Source: Synechococcus sp. KORDI-52 (lineage in GTDB: Bacteria; Cyanobacteriota; Cyanobacteriia; PCC-6307; Cyanobiaceae). Taken from it: a DNA stretch of 64,000 bases. The stretch is from contig NZ_CP006271.1 in assembly GCF_000737595.1 (NCBI RefSeq), positions 930,001-994,000 on the forward strand, given 5' to 3'. Each line of letters opens with the position of its first letter. Positions within the stretch are counted from its first letter, which is position 1. The notes beneath the pieces are model-generated. The model ran no database searches. It had not been told where the DNA came from and saw nothing but the letters and a program-made list of their open reading frames with translations. Positions 1 to 9,134 of the stretch are shown piece after piece. A program made the position numbers and the translations under genes.

Positions 1-1
1 C

Positions 2-190
2 TCCTGGCCCCTGGTGGCCTGGCCGACGGAGCCGGTGCTCTCGCTCAGTCGTCGGATCATTGCCCCGATCGGTGGAGTTGATGTCACTCCGGTGATCTGG
101 GTTGGATTGATCAGTCTCGTGCGCGAGCTGCTCGTCGGTCAGCAGGGCCTGCTCTCTCAAATCCTGATGCATGCCCAGGCGGTTGCCTGA
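2..190 (+). CDS. YggT family membrane protein (C-terminal part only)
   Basis: Only the last 62 codons are present; the gene starts left of the window. The visible part reads SWPLVAWPTEPVLSLSRRII, then a hydrophobic stretch with VDVTPVIWVGLISLVRELL. This matches the end of YggT/Ycf19 proteins, small integral membrane proteins with a conserved P..R.iiPp.gg.D.sP motif. The family is linked to cell division or thylakoid organisation in cyanobacteria, but its biochemical role is not settled. It ends 3 bp from the stop of the convergent accC. The family call is from pattern memory and the truncated length limits confidence. Confidence 0.7.
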   Translation, partial: SWPLVAWPTEPVLSLSRRIIAPIGGVDVTPVIWVGLISLVRELLVGQQGLLSQILMHAQAVA

Positions 191-192
191 GC

Positions 193-1539
193 TCAGGGCA
201 GCATTTCCTGCTCCACGAACTTGGTGTGTACATCGCCGTTGATGAACTCCGGCCGATCCAGCATCTCAAGATGGAACTCCACTGTTGTGGGAATTCCGGT
301 GACTGCACACTCATTCAGGGCCCGCTTCATCCGTGTCATGGCGTGTTCGCGGTCCTTGCCCCAGACGATCAGCTTGCCGATCAGCGAGTCGTAGAAGGGA
401 GGGATGTCATATCCCGTGTAGACGTGGCTGTCGACCCGAACGCCTGGACCTCCGGGCGGTAGCCATCCCGTGATGCGTCCGGGGGCGGGACGGAAGTTGT
501 GCCGGGCATCTTCGGCGTTGATCCGGCATTCGATCGCATGGCCGCTGAGCTGGATCTCCTCCTGTCGGACACTGATCGGTTCGCCACCAGCAATGCGCAA
601 CTGCTCGGCGATCAGGTCAACACCGGTGACCATTTCGGTCACCGGATGCTCCACCTGGATCCGGGTGTTCATCTCCATGAAGTAGAAGCCACCGCTGCGA
701 TCCAGCAGAAATTCCACCGTTCCGGCACCTTCGTAGTTGATGCTTCGGGCGGCAGCAACGGCGGCTTCGCCCATGCGGCGGCGAAGGTCGGGATCCAGGG
801 CCGGGCTGGGGGCTTCCTCCAGCAGTTTCTGGTGACGGCGCTGGATCGAGCAGTCCCGTTCACCAAGGTGCACCACGTTGCCATGGCGGTCGGCCAGCAC
901 CTGCACTTCCACGTGGCGGGGCCGATCGATGAATTTCTCCATGTAGAGGCCTGGGTTGCCGAAGGCGGCTTCCGCTTCGCCTTGGGCTGCTTTGTACAGG
1001 CTCTCCAGCTGACTGGCGTCTGGCACCAGGCGCATGCCGCGACCACCGCCGCCGGCGGTGGCCTTGATCATCACGGGATAGCCCATCTCCTCGGCCAGGG
1101 CGGCGGCTTGGTTCGTACTGCTGAGCAGACCTTCACTGCCGGGCACCGTGGGAACGCCCACCGATTGCATGGTCGTTTTGGCGGTCGACTTGTCCCCCAT
1201 CGAGCGGATCGCGTGGGGTGACGGTCCAACGAAGGTGAGGCCGTGATCCCGGCACATTTCGGCAAACTTGTCGTTCTCCGCCAAGAAGCCGTAACCGGGG
1301 TGGATGGCATCAGCTCCGCGGGAGGTGGCGGCCGCCAGGATGTTGGGAATGTTGAGGTAGCTCTTGCTGCTCAGGGCCTCGCCCACGCAGACCGCTTCAT
1401 CGGCGAGCTGCACGTGCAGAGCGTCCTTATCAACGGAGCTGTACACCGCAACCGTGGCGATGCCGAGCTCGCGGCAGCTTCGAATGATCCGGAGGGCAAT
1501 CTCGCCGCGGTTGGCGATCAGCACTTTGCCGATGGGCAT
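193..1539 (-). CDS. accC: Acetyl-CoA carboxylase biotin carboxylase subunit
   Basis: The protein has 448 aa, normal for the family. It carboxylates biotin on the biotin carboxyl carrier protein using ATP and bicarbonate, the first half-reaction of acetyl-CoA carboxylase and so of fatty-acid synthesis. It opens with [17 protein letters not shown], has the glycine-rich ATP-grasp loop GGGGRGMR near residue 165, and carries [16 protein letters not shown] near residue 290, which holds the metal- and bicarbonate-binding residues. The ATG start gives the canonical N-terminus with no extension. It is convergent with the YggT gene and divergent from the tRNA-Leu gene. Identification is secure. Confidence 0.97.
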   Translation of the reverse strand: MPIGKVLIANRGEIALRIIRSCRELGIATVAVYSSVDKDALHVQLADEAVCVGEALSSKSYLNIPNILAAATSRGADAIHPGYGFLAENDKFAEMCRDHGLTFVGPSPHAIRSMGDKSTAKTTMQSVGVPTVPGSEGLLSSTNQAAALAEEMGYPVMIKATAGGGGRGMRLVPDASQLESLYKAAQGEAEAAFGNPGLYMEKFIDRPRHVEVQVLADRHGNVVHLGERDCSIQRRHQKLLEEAPSPALDPDLRRRMGEAAVAAARSINYEGAGTVEFLLDRSGGFYFMEMNTRIQVEHPVTEMVTGVDLIAEQLRIAGGEPISVRQEEIQLSGHAIECRINAEDARHNFRPAPGRITGWLPPGGPGVRVDSHVYTGYDIPPFYDSLIGKLIVWGKDREHAMTRMKRALNECAVTGIPTTVEFHLEMLDRPEFINGDVHTKFVEQEMLP

Positions 1540-1660
1540 CCCGCAGCATGTTCAGGCTTGACGCCGGATCGTATCAGCGACGACCGATGAACCAGAGGGG
1601 GGCTCGCCCCCGCCCGGTATGATCTGGTCTCGACGACGCCCGAGCGGCGCAGTCGACCAC

Positions 1661-1742
1661 GCGGATGTGGTGGAATTGGTAGACACGCACGTTTGAGGGG
1701 CGTGTGGCTTCGGCCTTGCGAGTTCAAGTCTCGCCATCCGCA
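1661..1742 (+). tRNA. tRNA-Leu (GAG anticodon)
   Basis: The acceptor stem GCGGATG (1661-1667) pairs with CATCCGC (1735-1741), followed by discriminator A at 1742. The D-arm contains TGGAATTGGTAGACACGC, a short variable arm typical of class II leucine tRNAs follows, and the T-loop reads GTTCAAGTC. The anticodon loop TTGAGGG gives GAG, which reads CTC/CTT codons. No CCA is encoded. The next gene begins only about 10 bases after the 3' end. Confidence 0.95.
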
Positions 1743-1751
1743 TTTTTTCCT

Positions 1752-3023
1752 TTGGTTCGTCCCCACGCACCTGAACCAGGACCGGCCGTTGTTCTTGTTT
1801 CGAACGGTCCTGGTGAACTGAGCACCTGGGTCCGCCCCCTGGCCCAACGGCTGCACGCCAATCTCCGTCTGCGCCCCCGGTCGTCAAAGGCACCAGCATC
1901 CCTGCATCTGGTGTTGGTGCCCTGCCCCAACGCCACCGGCCAGGAGCGGGCAGCGGCGGAACCCTGGGGCTTGTTCGAGCGCATCGTTCCGGCAGGACGC
2001 TTCTGGTCGCTGCTGTTGCGCCCGCAGCGCTATGGCCCTTGGCCGCAGAAGGGTGTGGTGGTGTTCCTGGGTGGTGATCAGTTCTGGACTGTGCTTCTTT
2101 CGGCTCGTCTCGGTTACCGCCACATCACCTATGCCGAGTGGGTGGCGCGTTGGCCGGGCTGGAACGATCGGATTGCGGCGATGTCGGACGCGGTGCGGCG
2201 CCAGCTGCCGGTCCGTTATCAGCACCGATGTCGCGTGGTTGGTGATCTGATGGCGGATCTGTCGTCCTTCGCGCGCCGGGAGGATCCTTTGCCGGAGGGC
2301 CAGTGGGTGGCTCTGCTGCCTGGATCGAAGCCGGCCAAGTTGAGCGTCGGCATGCCGTTTCTGCTTGATACCGCTGATCGTCTGGCTCGGTTGCAACCCG
2401 GATGTCGCTTCCTGCTGCCGCTTGCCCCCACCACCAGTGTTGATGAGTTGCTGCGTTTCGCTAGCACATCCAACCCGATTGCTGCCCGCTACAGCGCCTC
2501 TGTGGCGTCGGTGGAGCAGGGGGAGTTGGTGACGGGGGTGGGGACGCGGATTCGTCTGCTGGAGCAGCATCCGGCCCATGGCCCCCTGAGCCAGTGCGCT
2601 CTGGCCCTGACCACGGTCGGTGCCAACACGGCCGAGCTCGGCGCTCTTGCCGTGCCGATGATCGTGATTGTTCCCACCCAGCACCTGGAGGTGATGCAGG
2701 CCTGGGACGGCGGGCTGGGGCTGCTGGCGCGTTTACCGGGTCTGCGGCATCTGATCGGGGTTCTCTTGACCCTCTGGCGTCTGCGTAACAACGGGTTGAT
2801 GGCCTGGCCCAACATCAGTGCAGGCCGTGCTGTGGTGCCGGAGCGGGTGGGGGCAATCACCCCTGAGGAGATTGCGAGGGAGGCCTGCGATTGGCTGGAC
2901 GCCCCCGAGCGGCTTGACGGCCAGCGCCAGGACCTGCAGGCCTTGCGGGGGGAACCAGGGGCGGTGGCGGCATTGGCCGCTGAGGTGAGGGGGTTGCTTC
3001 CCCGAGAGCTGAACGCTTCCTAG
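1752..3023 (+). CDS. Lipid-A-disaccharide synthase-related protein (LpxB-like)
   Basis: The N-terminal motif VVLVSNGPGELSTWVRPLA is the LpxB-type GEL signature, and the C-terminal half holds SQCALALTTVGANTAELGAL and MIVIVPTQHLEVMQAWDG, typical of this glycosyltransferase fold. LpxB joins UDP-diacylglucosamine and lipid X; the cyanobacterial relatives are commonly annotated only as LpxB-related, so the substrate here is uncertain. I chose the TTG at 1752 because the other in-frame start (GTG at 1704) lies inside the tRNA-Leu gene. With that start the protein has 423 aa. It is probably co-transcribed with the tRNA and is followed 28 bp later by msrB. Confidence 0.75.
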   Translation: MVRPHAPEPGPAVVLVSNGPGELSTWVRPLAQRLHANLRLRPRSSKAPASLHLVLVPCPNATGQERAAAEPWGLFERIVPAGRFWSLLLRPQRYGPWPQKGVVVFLGGDQFWTVLLSARLGYRHITYAEWVARWPGWNDRIAAMSDAVRRQLPVRYQHRCRVVGDLMADLSSFARREDPLPEGQWVALLPGSKPAKLSVGMPFLLDTADRLARLQPGCRFLLPLAPTTSVDELLRFASTSNPIAARYSASVASVEQGELVTGVGTRIRLLEQHPAHGPLSQCALALTTVGANTAELGALAVPMIVIVPTQHLEVMQAWDGGLGLLARLPGLRHLIGVLLTLWRLRNNGLMAWPNISAGRAVVPERVGAITPEEIAREACDWLDAPERLDGQRQDLQALRGEPGAVAALAAEVRGLLPRELNAS

Positions 3024-3051
3024 GCTGCGGTGACACCTGGTTCCGACGACC

Positions 3052-3453
3052 ATGTCCCCGTCCAATCCGGCCGAACGCAGCGCCGAGGAGTGGAAGCAAT
3101 CCCTGACGCCGGAGCAGTTCCAGGTGGCCCGCTGCGGCGGCACGGAGCGGGCCTTCACAGGGGCTTACTGGAACAACAAGGCCACGGGGATGTACCACTG
3201 CGTCTGCTGTGGTGCGCCGCTGTTCAGTTCCGACACCAAGTTCGATTCGGGCACGGGCTGGCCCAGTTTCTGGGACGGTGTGAGTTCCGAGGCGATCACC
3301 ACCAAAGAGGATCTGACCCACGGCATGGTGCGCACTGAAATCAACTGCGCTCGCTGTGACGCCCATCTCGGACACGTCTTCTCCGATGGCCCTGCCCCCA
3401 CAGGCCAGCGCTACTGCGTCAACAGCGCATCGTTGGATTTCAAGGCGTCCTGA
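3052..3453 (+). CDS. msrB: Peptide-methionine (R)-S-oxide reductase MsrB
   Basis: The protein has 133 aa. It reduces the R-epimer of methionine sulfoxide in oxidised proteins. Two zinc-binding pairs (CVCC near residue 46, CARC near residue 100) and the catalytic motif [11 protein letters not shown] near the C-terminus are intact, as are the family blocks GTGWPSF and [10 protein letters not shown]. The ATG start gives a normal [15 protein letters not shown] leader. Such a repair enzyme fits a phototroph exposed to reactive oxygen. The stop is 25 bp from the convergent PRC-barrel gene. Confidence 0.96.
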   Translation: MSPSNPAERSAEEWKQSLTPEQFQVARCGGTERAFTGAYWNNKATGMYHCVCCGAPLFSSDTKFDSGTGWPSFWDGVSSEAITTKEDLTHGMVRTEINCARCDAHLGHVFSDGPAPTGQRYCVNSASLDFKAS

Positions 3454-3478
3454 GCCCCTGCCAGCCCCTCAGGCCCGA

Positions 3479-4570
3479 TCACCAGGGATCGTCGAGATCC
3501 CGGTCCTGCCGTTGGGGAGTTGCATCCTGCATCGGTTCAACATCCAAAGGCTCGTCGGACTGTTGAACAGCACGGCGGGAAGCAGGCATGGCCCGCCTCG
3601 GCGGCTGTTCGTCATAGACAGGCTGTTCTGCATATGCAGGCTCCTCGTCGTAAGGCGCTGGTTCGTCGTAGGCCCGTGTTCGCTCAGGCGGCCGCTCCTC
3701 GTAGCGGGCAGGTTCGCTGTAGCGCTGCTCGTCGTACCGCTGGGGCTCGTCAAGGTAGCGGCGTTGCGGCATGGCCTCCTGACGCCGATCCTCCAGTTCC
3801 ACGTATTCCAGTTCTGCATCGGCTTCAAACCGCTCGGCCTGGGAGGCCTGGAGGCGCCGTTGTTCCTGCTCCTGGGGTTGTCCCGAGGTGAGCTGGTTTT
3901 CCACGGGGACCAGGTTCACCCTGTAGCGCTCCCGCTCCTGCTCTTCCCAGCTGGGACCACCAACCCCCAGTTTCTCCAGCACGCCGCTGTTCAGCTGTTT
4001 GAGCTTGTCTTCGGCTCCCTCGTAAACAATGATCCGATCCGGGCCGCTGCTCACGATCTCCTCCACAGGCATCTCCCAGGTGCTCAGCACCCCTTCCCCC
4101 AGCAGGGGTACGCCGAGGGCCCCCATCACCAGGGTGGTCAGTTCCCCGGTTTCGATGTCGAATGCAAAGCCGAGCACCCGCCCCAGCTGCTCGCCTGACT
4201 CGGTGATCACCTGGCAGTTGATCACCCGGCTGTAGCGCTCAGGGTTGAAGTTCTCACTGAGGGAGTCGGCGGAATCCACCAGGATCACGTCGCCCACCTG
4301 ACGGATCCGGTCCAGCGGCATCCACCGCGGCAGGCCCGGCAGAAAACGGGTCAGAGGGTTGTCCCGCAGCCCCACGGCCACCACTTCACGGCGGTCGATG
4401 TCCACGATCACCTCACCCACCACCCCCAGGCGGCGGCCGGTGTCACGGGTGATCACCTGGGTGCCCATCAGTTCGGAGCGCAACCAGAGGCGATCGCTGG
4501 GTACGCCAGTGGTGATGGCGTCGTTGGGGGTAGGGGTCGGGGTCAAGCGCGGGCCCTCGGCCATGGACAT
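3479..4570 (-). CDS. PRC-barrel domain protein with charged low-complexity tail
   Basis: The protein has 363 aa. Two PRC-barrel-like units are visible: residues about 28-100 (LMGTQVITRDTGRRLGVVGEVIVD) and about 115-195 (VINCQVITESGEQLGRVLGFAFD). The C-terminal 130 residues are a disordered, charged tail with repeated RYDE, YDEEP, YAEQP and YDEQP units. PRC barrels are small protein- or RNA-binding modules also found in RimM and the photosynthetic reaction-centre H subunit. It starts 67 bp downstream of smc on the same strand, so it may be co-transcribed with it. A second ATG two codons in (4564) is an equally possible start. Specific function unknown. Confidence 0.8.
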   Translation of the reverse strand: MSMAEGPRLTPTPTPNDAITTGVPSDRLWLRSELMGTQVITRDTGRRLGVVGEVIVDIDRREVVAVGLRDNPLTRFLPGLPRWMPLDRIRQVGDVILVDSADSLSENFNPERYSRVINCQVITESGEQLGRVLGFAFDIETGELTTLVMGALGVPLLGEGVLSTWEMPVEEIVSSGPDRIIVYEGAEDKLKQLNSGVLEKLGVGGPSWEEQERERYRVNLVPVENQLTSGQPQEQEQRRLQASQAERFEADAELEYVELEDRRQEAMPQRRYLDEPQRYDEQRYSEPARYEERPPERTRAYDEPAPYDEEPAYAEQPVYDEQPPRRAMPASRRAVQQSDEPLDVEPMQDATPQRQDRDLDDPW

Positions 4571-4636
4571 TCAAACCATTGTGGCGCAGGGGTTCCGCCT
4601 GTCACGTTCAGATTGCACAGCGAAAACCCCGATCGT

Positions 4637-7600
4637 TCAGGCGGCATCCGGTAGACCCACCACCTGGGTGTGTGCACCTCGGGCCTGTGTGACGCCAATG
4701 GTGCGCTGGGCTGCACCGATCATCGGGCGGCGGTGGCTGACCACCATGAACTGGGCTGCCTCCGCCTGACGGGCGATCAGGGCGGCGAGACGCTCCACAT
4801 TGACGCCGTCGAGGAAGCTGTCCACCTCATCGAGCGCATAGAACGGCGACGGCCGGAAGCGCTGCAGGGCAAACAGAAAGCTCAGGGCGGTGAGTGATTT
4901 CTCCCCACCCGACATCGAGGCCAGACGCCGCACGGTCTTGCCCTTGGGATGCGCCACCAGGGTGAGGCCACCCTCCAGGGGCTCATCCGGGTTCTCCAGT
5001 TGCAGGTGCCCATCACCATCGGAGAGCGAGGCAAAGATCTCGCGGAAGTGGCCATCCACGGCGGTGAAGGCTTCCATAAAGGCGTCCTGGCGCAGGGTGG
5101 CCACGGTTTCGATGCGCAGCAGCAGTTCCTCCCGCTCGCTGTTGAGCACCTCGAGCCGCTCGTTGAGTTCATTGAGGCGCTCATCCAGGGCCTCCAGTTC
5201 TTCGAGGGCCAGCATGTTCACGGGTTCCAGCGCTTCCATGCGTTGCTGGATCGCCTGCAGATCGGTCTGCAACGCCTCCAGGCCCGCAAGGCGCAGAGCC
5301 TCAGGGATCTCGGGTCTCGGGTCCGGCAGGGCCTGCTCCATTTCCTGCAGGCGCACTACACCGCTGCGCTGCTCTTCGATCAATCCTTCGCGGTCTTCCT
5401 TGAGCCGTTCCAGATTCCACTCAGCCTGCTGAAGGGCCTGACGCTGCCGGCCCACCTCGGCTTCCGCGGCATCCCGGGCCCGGCGTTGGCTGCCGAAACG
5501 CTCCTGGAGGTCGGTCTGCTGCCGCTCCAGTTGTTGTCGCTTCTCCTGGAGGTCGCTCTGTTGCTGCCGCCAGTTGCCATGGGCGCTGGCCAGGGCCTTC
5601 ACCGCCTCCTGCAGCCGGGCTTCTTCGGAGGCCAGGGCCTTTTCTTGGTCCCCCAGGCGTTCGATCGCCAGCTGCCGCTCGCGGCGGGCGTTCAGCAGCT
5701 GGTCACGTTCGCGGCGGGCCGCCTCCAACCGTTGGTCGGCGGCTTCCTGTTCCGTCTGCAGTTGGGCCCAGGCGGCGGCATCGTCGTTGTTGCCGCTGTT
5801 GCGCTCCGCCTCATCCAAGGCCTGGAGCTCCGCGGTGAGTGGGGTGAGTGCAGCGCTAATGGCTTCGAGCCGCTGCTGTTGCTCGGTCTGATCCTGCTGC
5901 AATTTGCTGAGCCGTTCGGCCCGCTGGCGGCTGCGCTCGAGCAGAGGGCCGTGGTTACGCCGGGCGGCATTGCGCTCGGCGATCAGGGCCGCCTGTTGCT
6001 TTTCCAGTTCGCGCAGCCGGGGTTTCTGCTGCTCGATCAGTTGGGCCAGCTTCGACTCCTCCCGCCGGCAGGCCACCAGGGATTCCCCCAGTTCCAGCAG
6101 GCGCCGCCGCAGGGGTTCGGCTTCGTCCTGATCGCTGCTGCGGCCGAAGCTGAGGCTGCTGCTGCGCTGGGAGAAGCTGCCGCCGGTCATGGCGCCGCTC
6201 TTTTCCAGCAGCTCCCCATCCAGGGTCACCGCCCTGGAACGGCCCAGCTGTTGGCGGGCGCTGGCCAGGTCGGAGAACACCAAGGTGTCGCCGAAAACGT
6301 AGGCAAACACCTGGTCATAGACCGGCTCGAACCGCACCAGTTCCACGGCCCGGCCGATCAGTCCAGCGCCGCTGTCGCCACCGGGGCGTGCTCCCCGTGC
6401 AAAAGCGGCGGATGATCCGCCGCCCCCTGGTGCGCGGATCTTGTTCAGCGGTAGGAAGGTGAGTCGGCCGGCACGGCGGCTCTTGAGCAGGTCGATGGCG
6501 CGGGCGGCGATGCGGTCGTCGTCGACCACCACCTGACCGAGACGGGCCCCCGCGGCCACTTCCAGGGCGAGGCGATGGCGGTCCTCCACCTCCCCCAGCT
6601 GGGCCACAGGGCCATGGATGCCATCGAGGCCGGCCTCCAGCAGCAGGCGCAGGGCCCCTGTGCCCCGGCTTTCCTGAAGGGCATCCCGCCGGCTCTCCAG
6701 ACGCGCGATCTCCCGCTCCAGGCGGGTCTGCTCCTGCTCCAGCCGGCTGCGGGTTCTCTGCTGGATGGCCAGGGAGTCGGCGGTCTGCTGAAGCTCCTGT
6801 TTGCCGTCGGCAATGGCTTGCAGCAGGGTTTGCCAGGTTTCCTCCAGGGTGGCGAGTTGCTGCTGCACGGCGTCACCATCGGCGCCGTCCTGGTGCTGCT
6901 CCTGGGTGAGCTCCTCCAGCCGCTCCCGTTCCTGGCGCAGCCGTTCCTGCAGCTGCTGCTGTTCTTCCAGCAAGGGGGCGACGCTGCTTTGCAACTTCTG
7001 ACGGCGACCACTGCGGCGCTTCTGCTCCTCCACCCAGGCTCCGGAGCGGCCCGCCACATCCGCCAGCCGGCGGCGGGACATCTCCACCGCCGCTTCAGCG
7101 GATTTGCAGGTGTCGTCCGCGGCGGTCAGGGCGTCCTGATGGGGATCGCGTTCCAGCTCCCGTGATTGCAGCTGCCATTGCTGGCGACGGGTGGCGAGGT
7201 CATGGCGCTGCGCCTGCAGTTTCTGGCCTTCCTCCTGGTGGAGGTTGGCCTGGCGTTCCAGTTCTCGGCTGCTGGTGTCGAGGCCAGCCAGTTCCGCCTG
7301 AACCGCCAGCAGCTGGTCTTCCCCAAGGGCCTTCACCTGCTCCTGCAGCAGCTCCAGTTCGGCCACAGCCCTGTTCAACTGCTCCCGGCCGCTGGCAATG
7401 GCCGCGGCATCTCTCTGCTCCTGGGCCTCCAACGCCTGTTGGCGTGTGGCCAGATCCTTGAGGGCCTGCTGAGCGGCTTCGTAGGCCAGCACCATTTCCT
7501 GGCGGCGGCCCAGTTGCAGCCGTTCCCTGAGGTCCTGGTACTGCCGGGCCTTGGCGCAGTCCTTCTCCAGGCGTTGCCGGCTAGCCAGCAGTTCCTGCTC

Positions 7601-8245
7601 AATGATCCGGCAACGCTCCTGGCGCTCCTGCACGTCATCGAGCTTGCGGCGGGTCTGTTCGATCCTGGTGTCGAACAAGGCAACACCGGCCAGTTCATCG
7701 ATCAGGCCGCGGCGGTCCCGGTTGCTCATCGAGACGATGCGGGTGACATCCCCCTGCATCACCACATTGCTGCCCTCGGGATCAATCCGGAGTCGCCGCA
7801 GTTGGGTCTGCAGCTGCTGCAGATTGCAGGCCTCCCCGTCGGCGCTGTAGCTGGAGCTGTAGGAGCCCCCCGGCATCACCCGCAGTTTGCGGGTCACCGT
7901 CCATTCCCTTTGCCCCGGCTGGATCCAGGGGCCTTCTGCAGGTGCCTCCAGGCCTTCTTCGGCGGCATCAGGCGTCCAGTCGCTCAGATCGAAGCGAACA
8001 CTGACGATTGTTTCTGCGGCCTTGCCGGCCCTGAGCATGCCGCTGTTCACCAGGTCCGGCAGGCGGTCGGCCCGCATCCCTCGGCTGGTGGCCAGGCCCA
8101 GGCAGAACAGAACACCATCAAGAATGTTGCTCTTGCCGGAGCCATTGGGGCCGGTGACGACGGTGAATCCCTCCTCAAGAGGGATGGTCATCGCCCCACC
8201 GAACGACTTGAAGTGCGTCAACCCAACCTGATTGATGTGAACCAA
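4637..8245 (-). CDS. smc: Chromosome segregation protein SMC
   Basis: The protein has 1202 aa, full length for bacterial SMC. The N-terminal ATPase half has Walker A GPNGSGKSN near residue 34. Long coiled coils rich in Q, E, R and L flank a hinge at about residues 520-680 (GIHGPVAQLGEVEDRHRLALE to LEKSGAMTGGSFSQR). The C-terminal half has the signature SMSGGEKSLTALSFLFAL and Walker B FYALDEVDSFLDGVNVERL. SMC dimers with ScpA/ScpB compact and separate chromosomes. The start VHINQVGLTHFKSFGG is the family N-terminus. A short gap separates it from the next leftward gene upstream. Confidence 0.97.
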   Translation of the reverse strand: MVHINQVGLTHFKSFGGAMTIPLEEGFTVVTGPNGSGKSNILDGVLFCLGLATSRGMRADRLPDLVNSGMLRAGKAAETIVSVRFDLSDWTPDAAEEGLEAPAEGPWIQPGQREWTVTRKLRVMPGGSYSSSYSADGEACNLQQLQTQLRRLRIDPEGSNVVMQGDVTRIVSMSNRDRRGLIDELAGVALFDTRIEQTRRKLDDVQERQERCRIIEQELLASRQRLEKDCAKARQYQDLRERLQLGRRQEMVLAYEAAQQALKDLATRQQALEAQEQRDAAAIASGREQLNRAVAELELLQEQVKALGEDQLLAVQAELAGLDTSSRELERQANLHQEEGQKLQAQRHDLATRRQQWQLQSRELERDPHQDALTAADDTCKSAEAAVEMSRRRLADVAGRSGAWVEEQKRRSGRRQKLQSSVAPLLEEQQQLQERLRQERERLEELTQEQHQDGADGDAVQQQLATLEETWQTLLQAIADGKQELQQTADSLAIQQRTRSRLEQEQTRLEREIARLESRRDALQESRGTGALRLLLEAGLDGIHGPVAQLGEVEDRHRLALEVAAGARLGQVVVDDDRIAARAIDLLKSRRAGRLTFLPLNKIRAPGGGGSSAAFARGARPGGDSGAGLIGRAVELVRFEPVYDQVFAYVFGDTLVFSDLASARQQLGRSRAVTLDGELLEKSGAMTGGSFSQRSSSLSFGRSSDQDEAEPLRRRLLELGESLVACRREESKLAQLIEQQKPRLRELEKQQAALIAERNAARRNHGPLLERSRQRAERLSKLQQDQTEQQQRLEAISAALTPLTAELQALDEAERNSGNNDDAAAWAQLQTEQEAADQRLEAARRERDQLLNARRERQLAIERLGDQEKALASEEARLQEAVKALASAHGNWRQQQSDLQEKRQQLERQQTDLQERFGSQRRARDAAEAEVGRQRQALQQAEWNLERLKEDREGLIEEQRSGVVRLQEMEQALPDPRPEIPEALRLAGLEALQTDLQAIQQRMEALEPVNMLALEELEALDERLNELNERLEVLNSEREELLLRIETVATLRQDAFMEAFTAVDGHFREIFASLSDGDGHLQLENPDEPLEGGLTLVAHPKGKTVRRLASMSGGEKSLTALSFLFALQRFRPSPFYALDEVDSFLDGVNVERLAALIARQAEAAQFMVVSHRRPMIGAAQRTIGVTQARGAHTQVVGLPDAA

Positions 8246-8295
8246 CAGGATCTGGGGCTGTCAGCAGATTGAAACTAGCGGACCTCACGAAAAGC

Positions 8296-8703
8296 TCAAG
8301 GGTTCGATAAGCAGCAGTAACCCTCTGCGATGTGAAGGCGGCCTTGAAGGTCCCCTTTGAGCTGCAGGGTGACTGCAGCATCCGTGGCGATGGGGAGCAC
8401 GCCGCTGTAGCTGCCGGAATGGATCCGTTCAGCCCATCCCCTGTTGCCTGAAACGGCAGCACTGCGTGGTTCCAGCCAGACCAGCCGATGCGGCGGCAGG
8501 GGAACTGCCGGTTGCCGCTCTCTGTTCAACAGCGGCACCGTCACGAGCCGCCAGGTTCGGCAGGTGTCCCCATCCTCAAGCAGCAGATCGACATGGCATC
8601 CAATGGGGTCGTCCGGTGCTCCGGTGTGACGCAGGAGGGCGTATCGCGGCAAAGACTTTCCCTCAGGCTTCAGTCTCCCTACCCTTTTAACGGTTTCTGC
8701 CAA
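8296..8703 (-). CDS. Conserved protein resembling the LigD-type phosphoesterase fold
   Basis: The protein has 135 aa. The pattern YALLRHTGAPD...HVDLLLEDG..CRTWRL, then LPPHRLVWLEP, then VSGNRGWAERIHSGSY follows the layout of stand-alone DNA-polymerase-ligase N-terminal (3'-phosphoesterase) proteins, where an HxxxHxDLxLE..g.l.tW block is followed by HR...YL..eG.vsGnRG. Those enzymes trim 3'-phosphates or ribonucleotides at DNA ends. Some of the catalytic histidine spacing is loose here, so activity is not assured. The ATG lies 8 bp from the divergent start at 8712, so a downstream start is possible. Similarity is by eye only. Confidence 0.45.
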   Translation of the reverse strand: MAETVKRVGRLKPEGKSLPRYALLRHTGAPDDPIGCHVDLLLEDGDTCRTWRLVTVPLLNRERQPAVPLPPHRLVWLEPRSAAVSGNRGWAERIHSGSYSGVLPIATDAAVTLQLKGDLQGRLHIAEGYCCLSNP

Positions 8704-8711
8704 CGGTCTTT

Positions 8712-9134
8712 ATGGCCTCGTCACCTCCGCAGTCCAACGGCAGATTCGAGCACCACTTTCGTGAGCGGTTCGACAGCCTGCTGCCCACGATCCAGGAGCG
8801 CTGGCCTGATCTGGCCCATCACACCCTGGAGGCCACACGGGGAAGTGTTGACGAGCTGGTTCGTCTTATTGAGCAGAGCACAGGCCTGACGCCCCAAGGG
8901 GTGCGCGATCAGCTTGAGGAGCTTCTCCATGGCGCGGGTGATCGCAGCCGTGACTGGTCCGACAGTCTTGATCCCCTGGAAGAGCAACTCGAACAGCTTC
9001 TGGATGAGTTGAACAGCACGCTGCGGCCGAAGATCGAGGCGCCCGTACGCCAGCGACCACTCCTCGCCGTGGGAGTTGCCCTTGGCGTTGGTTTGCTGCT
9101 GGGCAGCATGCTTCGCGGAGGACGGCGCGCCTGA
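8712..9134 (+). CDS. Membrane-anchored amphipathic-helix protein (ElaB/YqjD-like layout)
   Basis: The protein has 140 aa. The first 110 residues are charged and helical (IQERWPDLAHHTLEATRGS, LDPLEEQLEQLLDELNSTL). The end is one membrane helix, RPLLAVGVALGVGLLLGSML, closing in RGGRRA. That layout, including the VRQRPLLAVGVALGVG-type segment, is like ElaB/YqjD/DUF883 proteins, inner-membrane tail-anchored proteins linked to ribosome binding in E. coli. Its stop overlaps the start of the next gene by one base (TGATG), so the two are translationally coupled. Function here is not known. Confidence 0.6.
   Translation: MASSPPQSNGRFEHHFRERFDSLLPTIQERWPDLAHHTLEATRGSVDELVRLIEQSTGLTPQGVRDQLEELLHGAGDRSRDWSDSLDPLEEQLEQLLDELNSTLRPKIEAPVRQRPLLAVGVALGVGLLLGSMLRGGRRA

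Noticed and set aside
4949-6415. 488-codon plus frame opposite smc
   Set aside because: Antisense shadow of the SMC coiled coil; leucine/glutamine repeats mirror the sense heptads.
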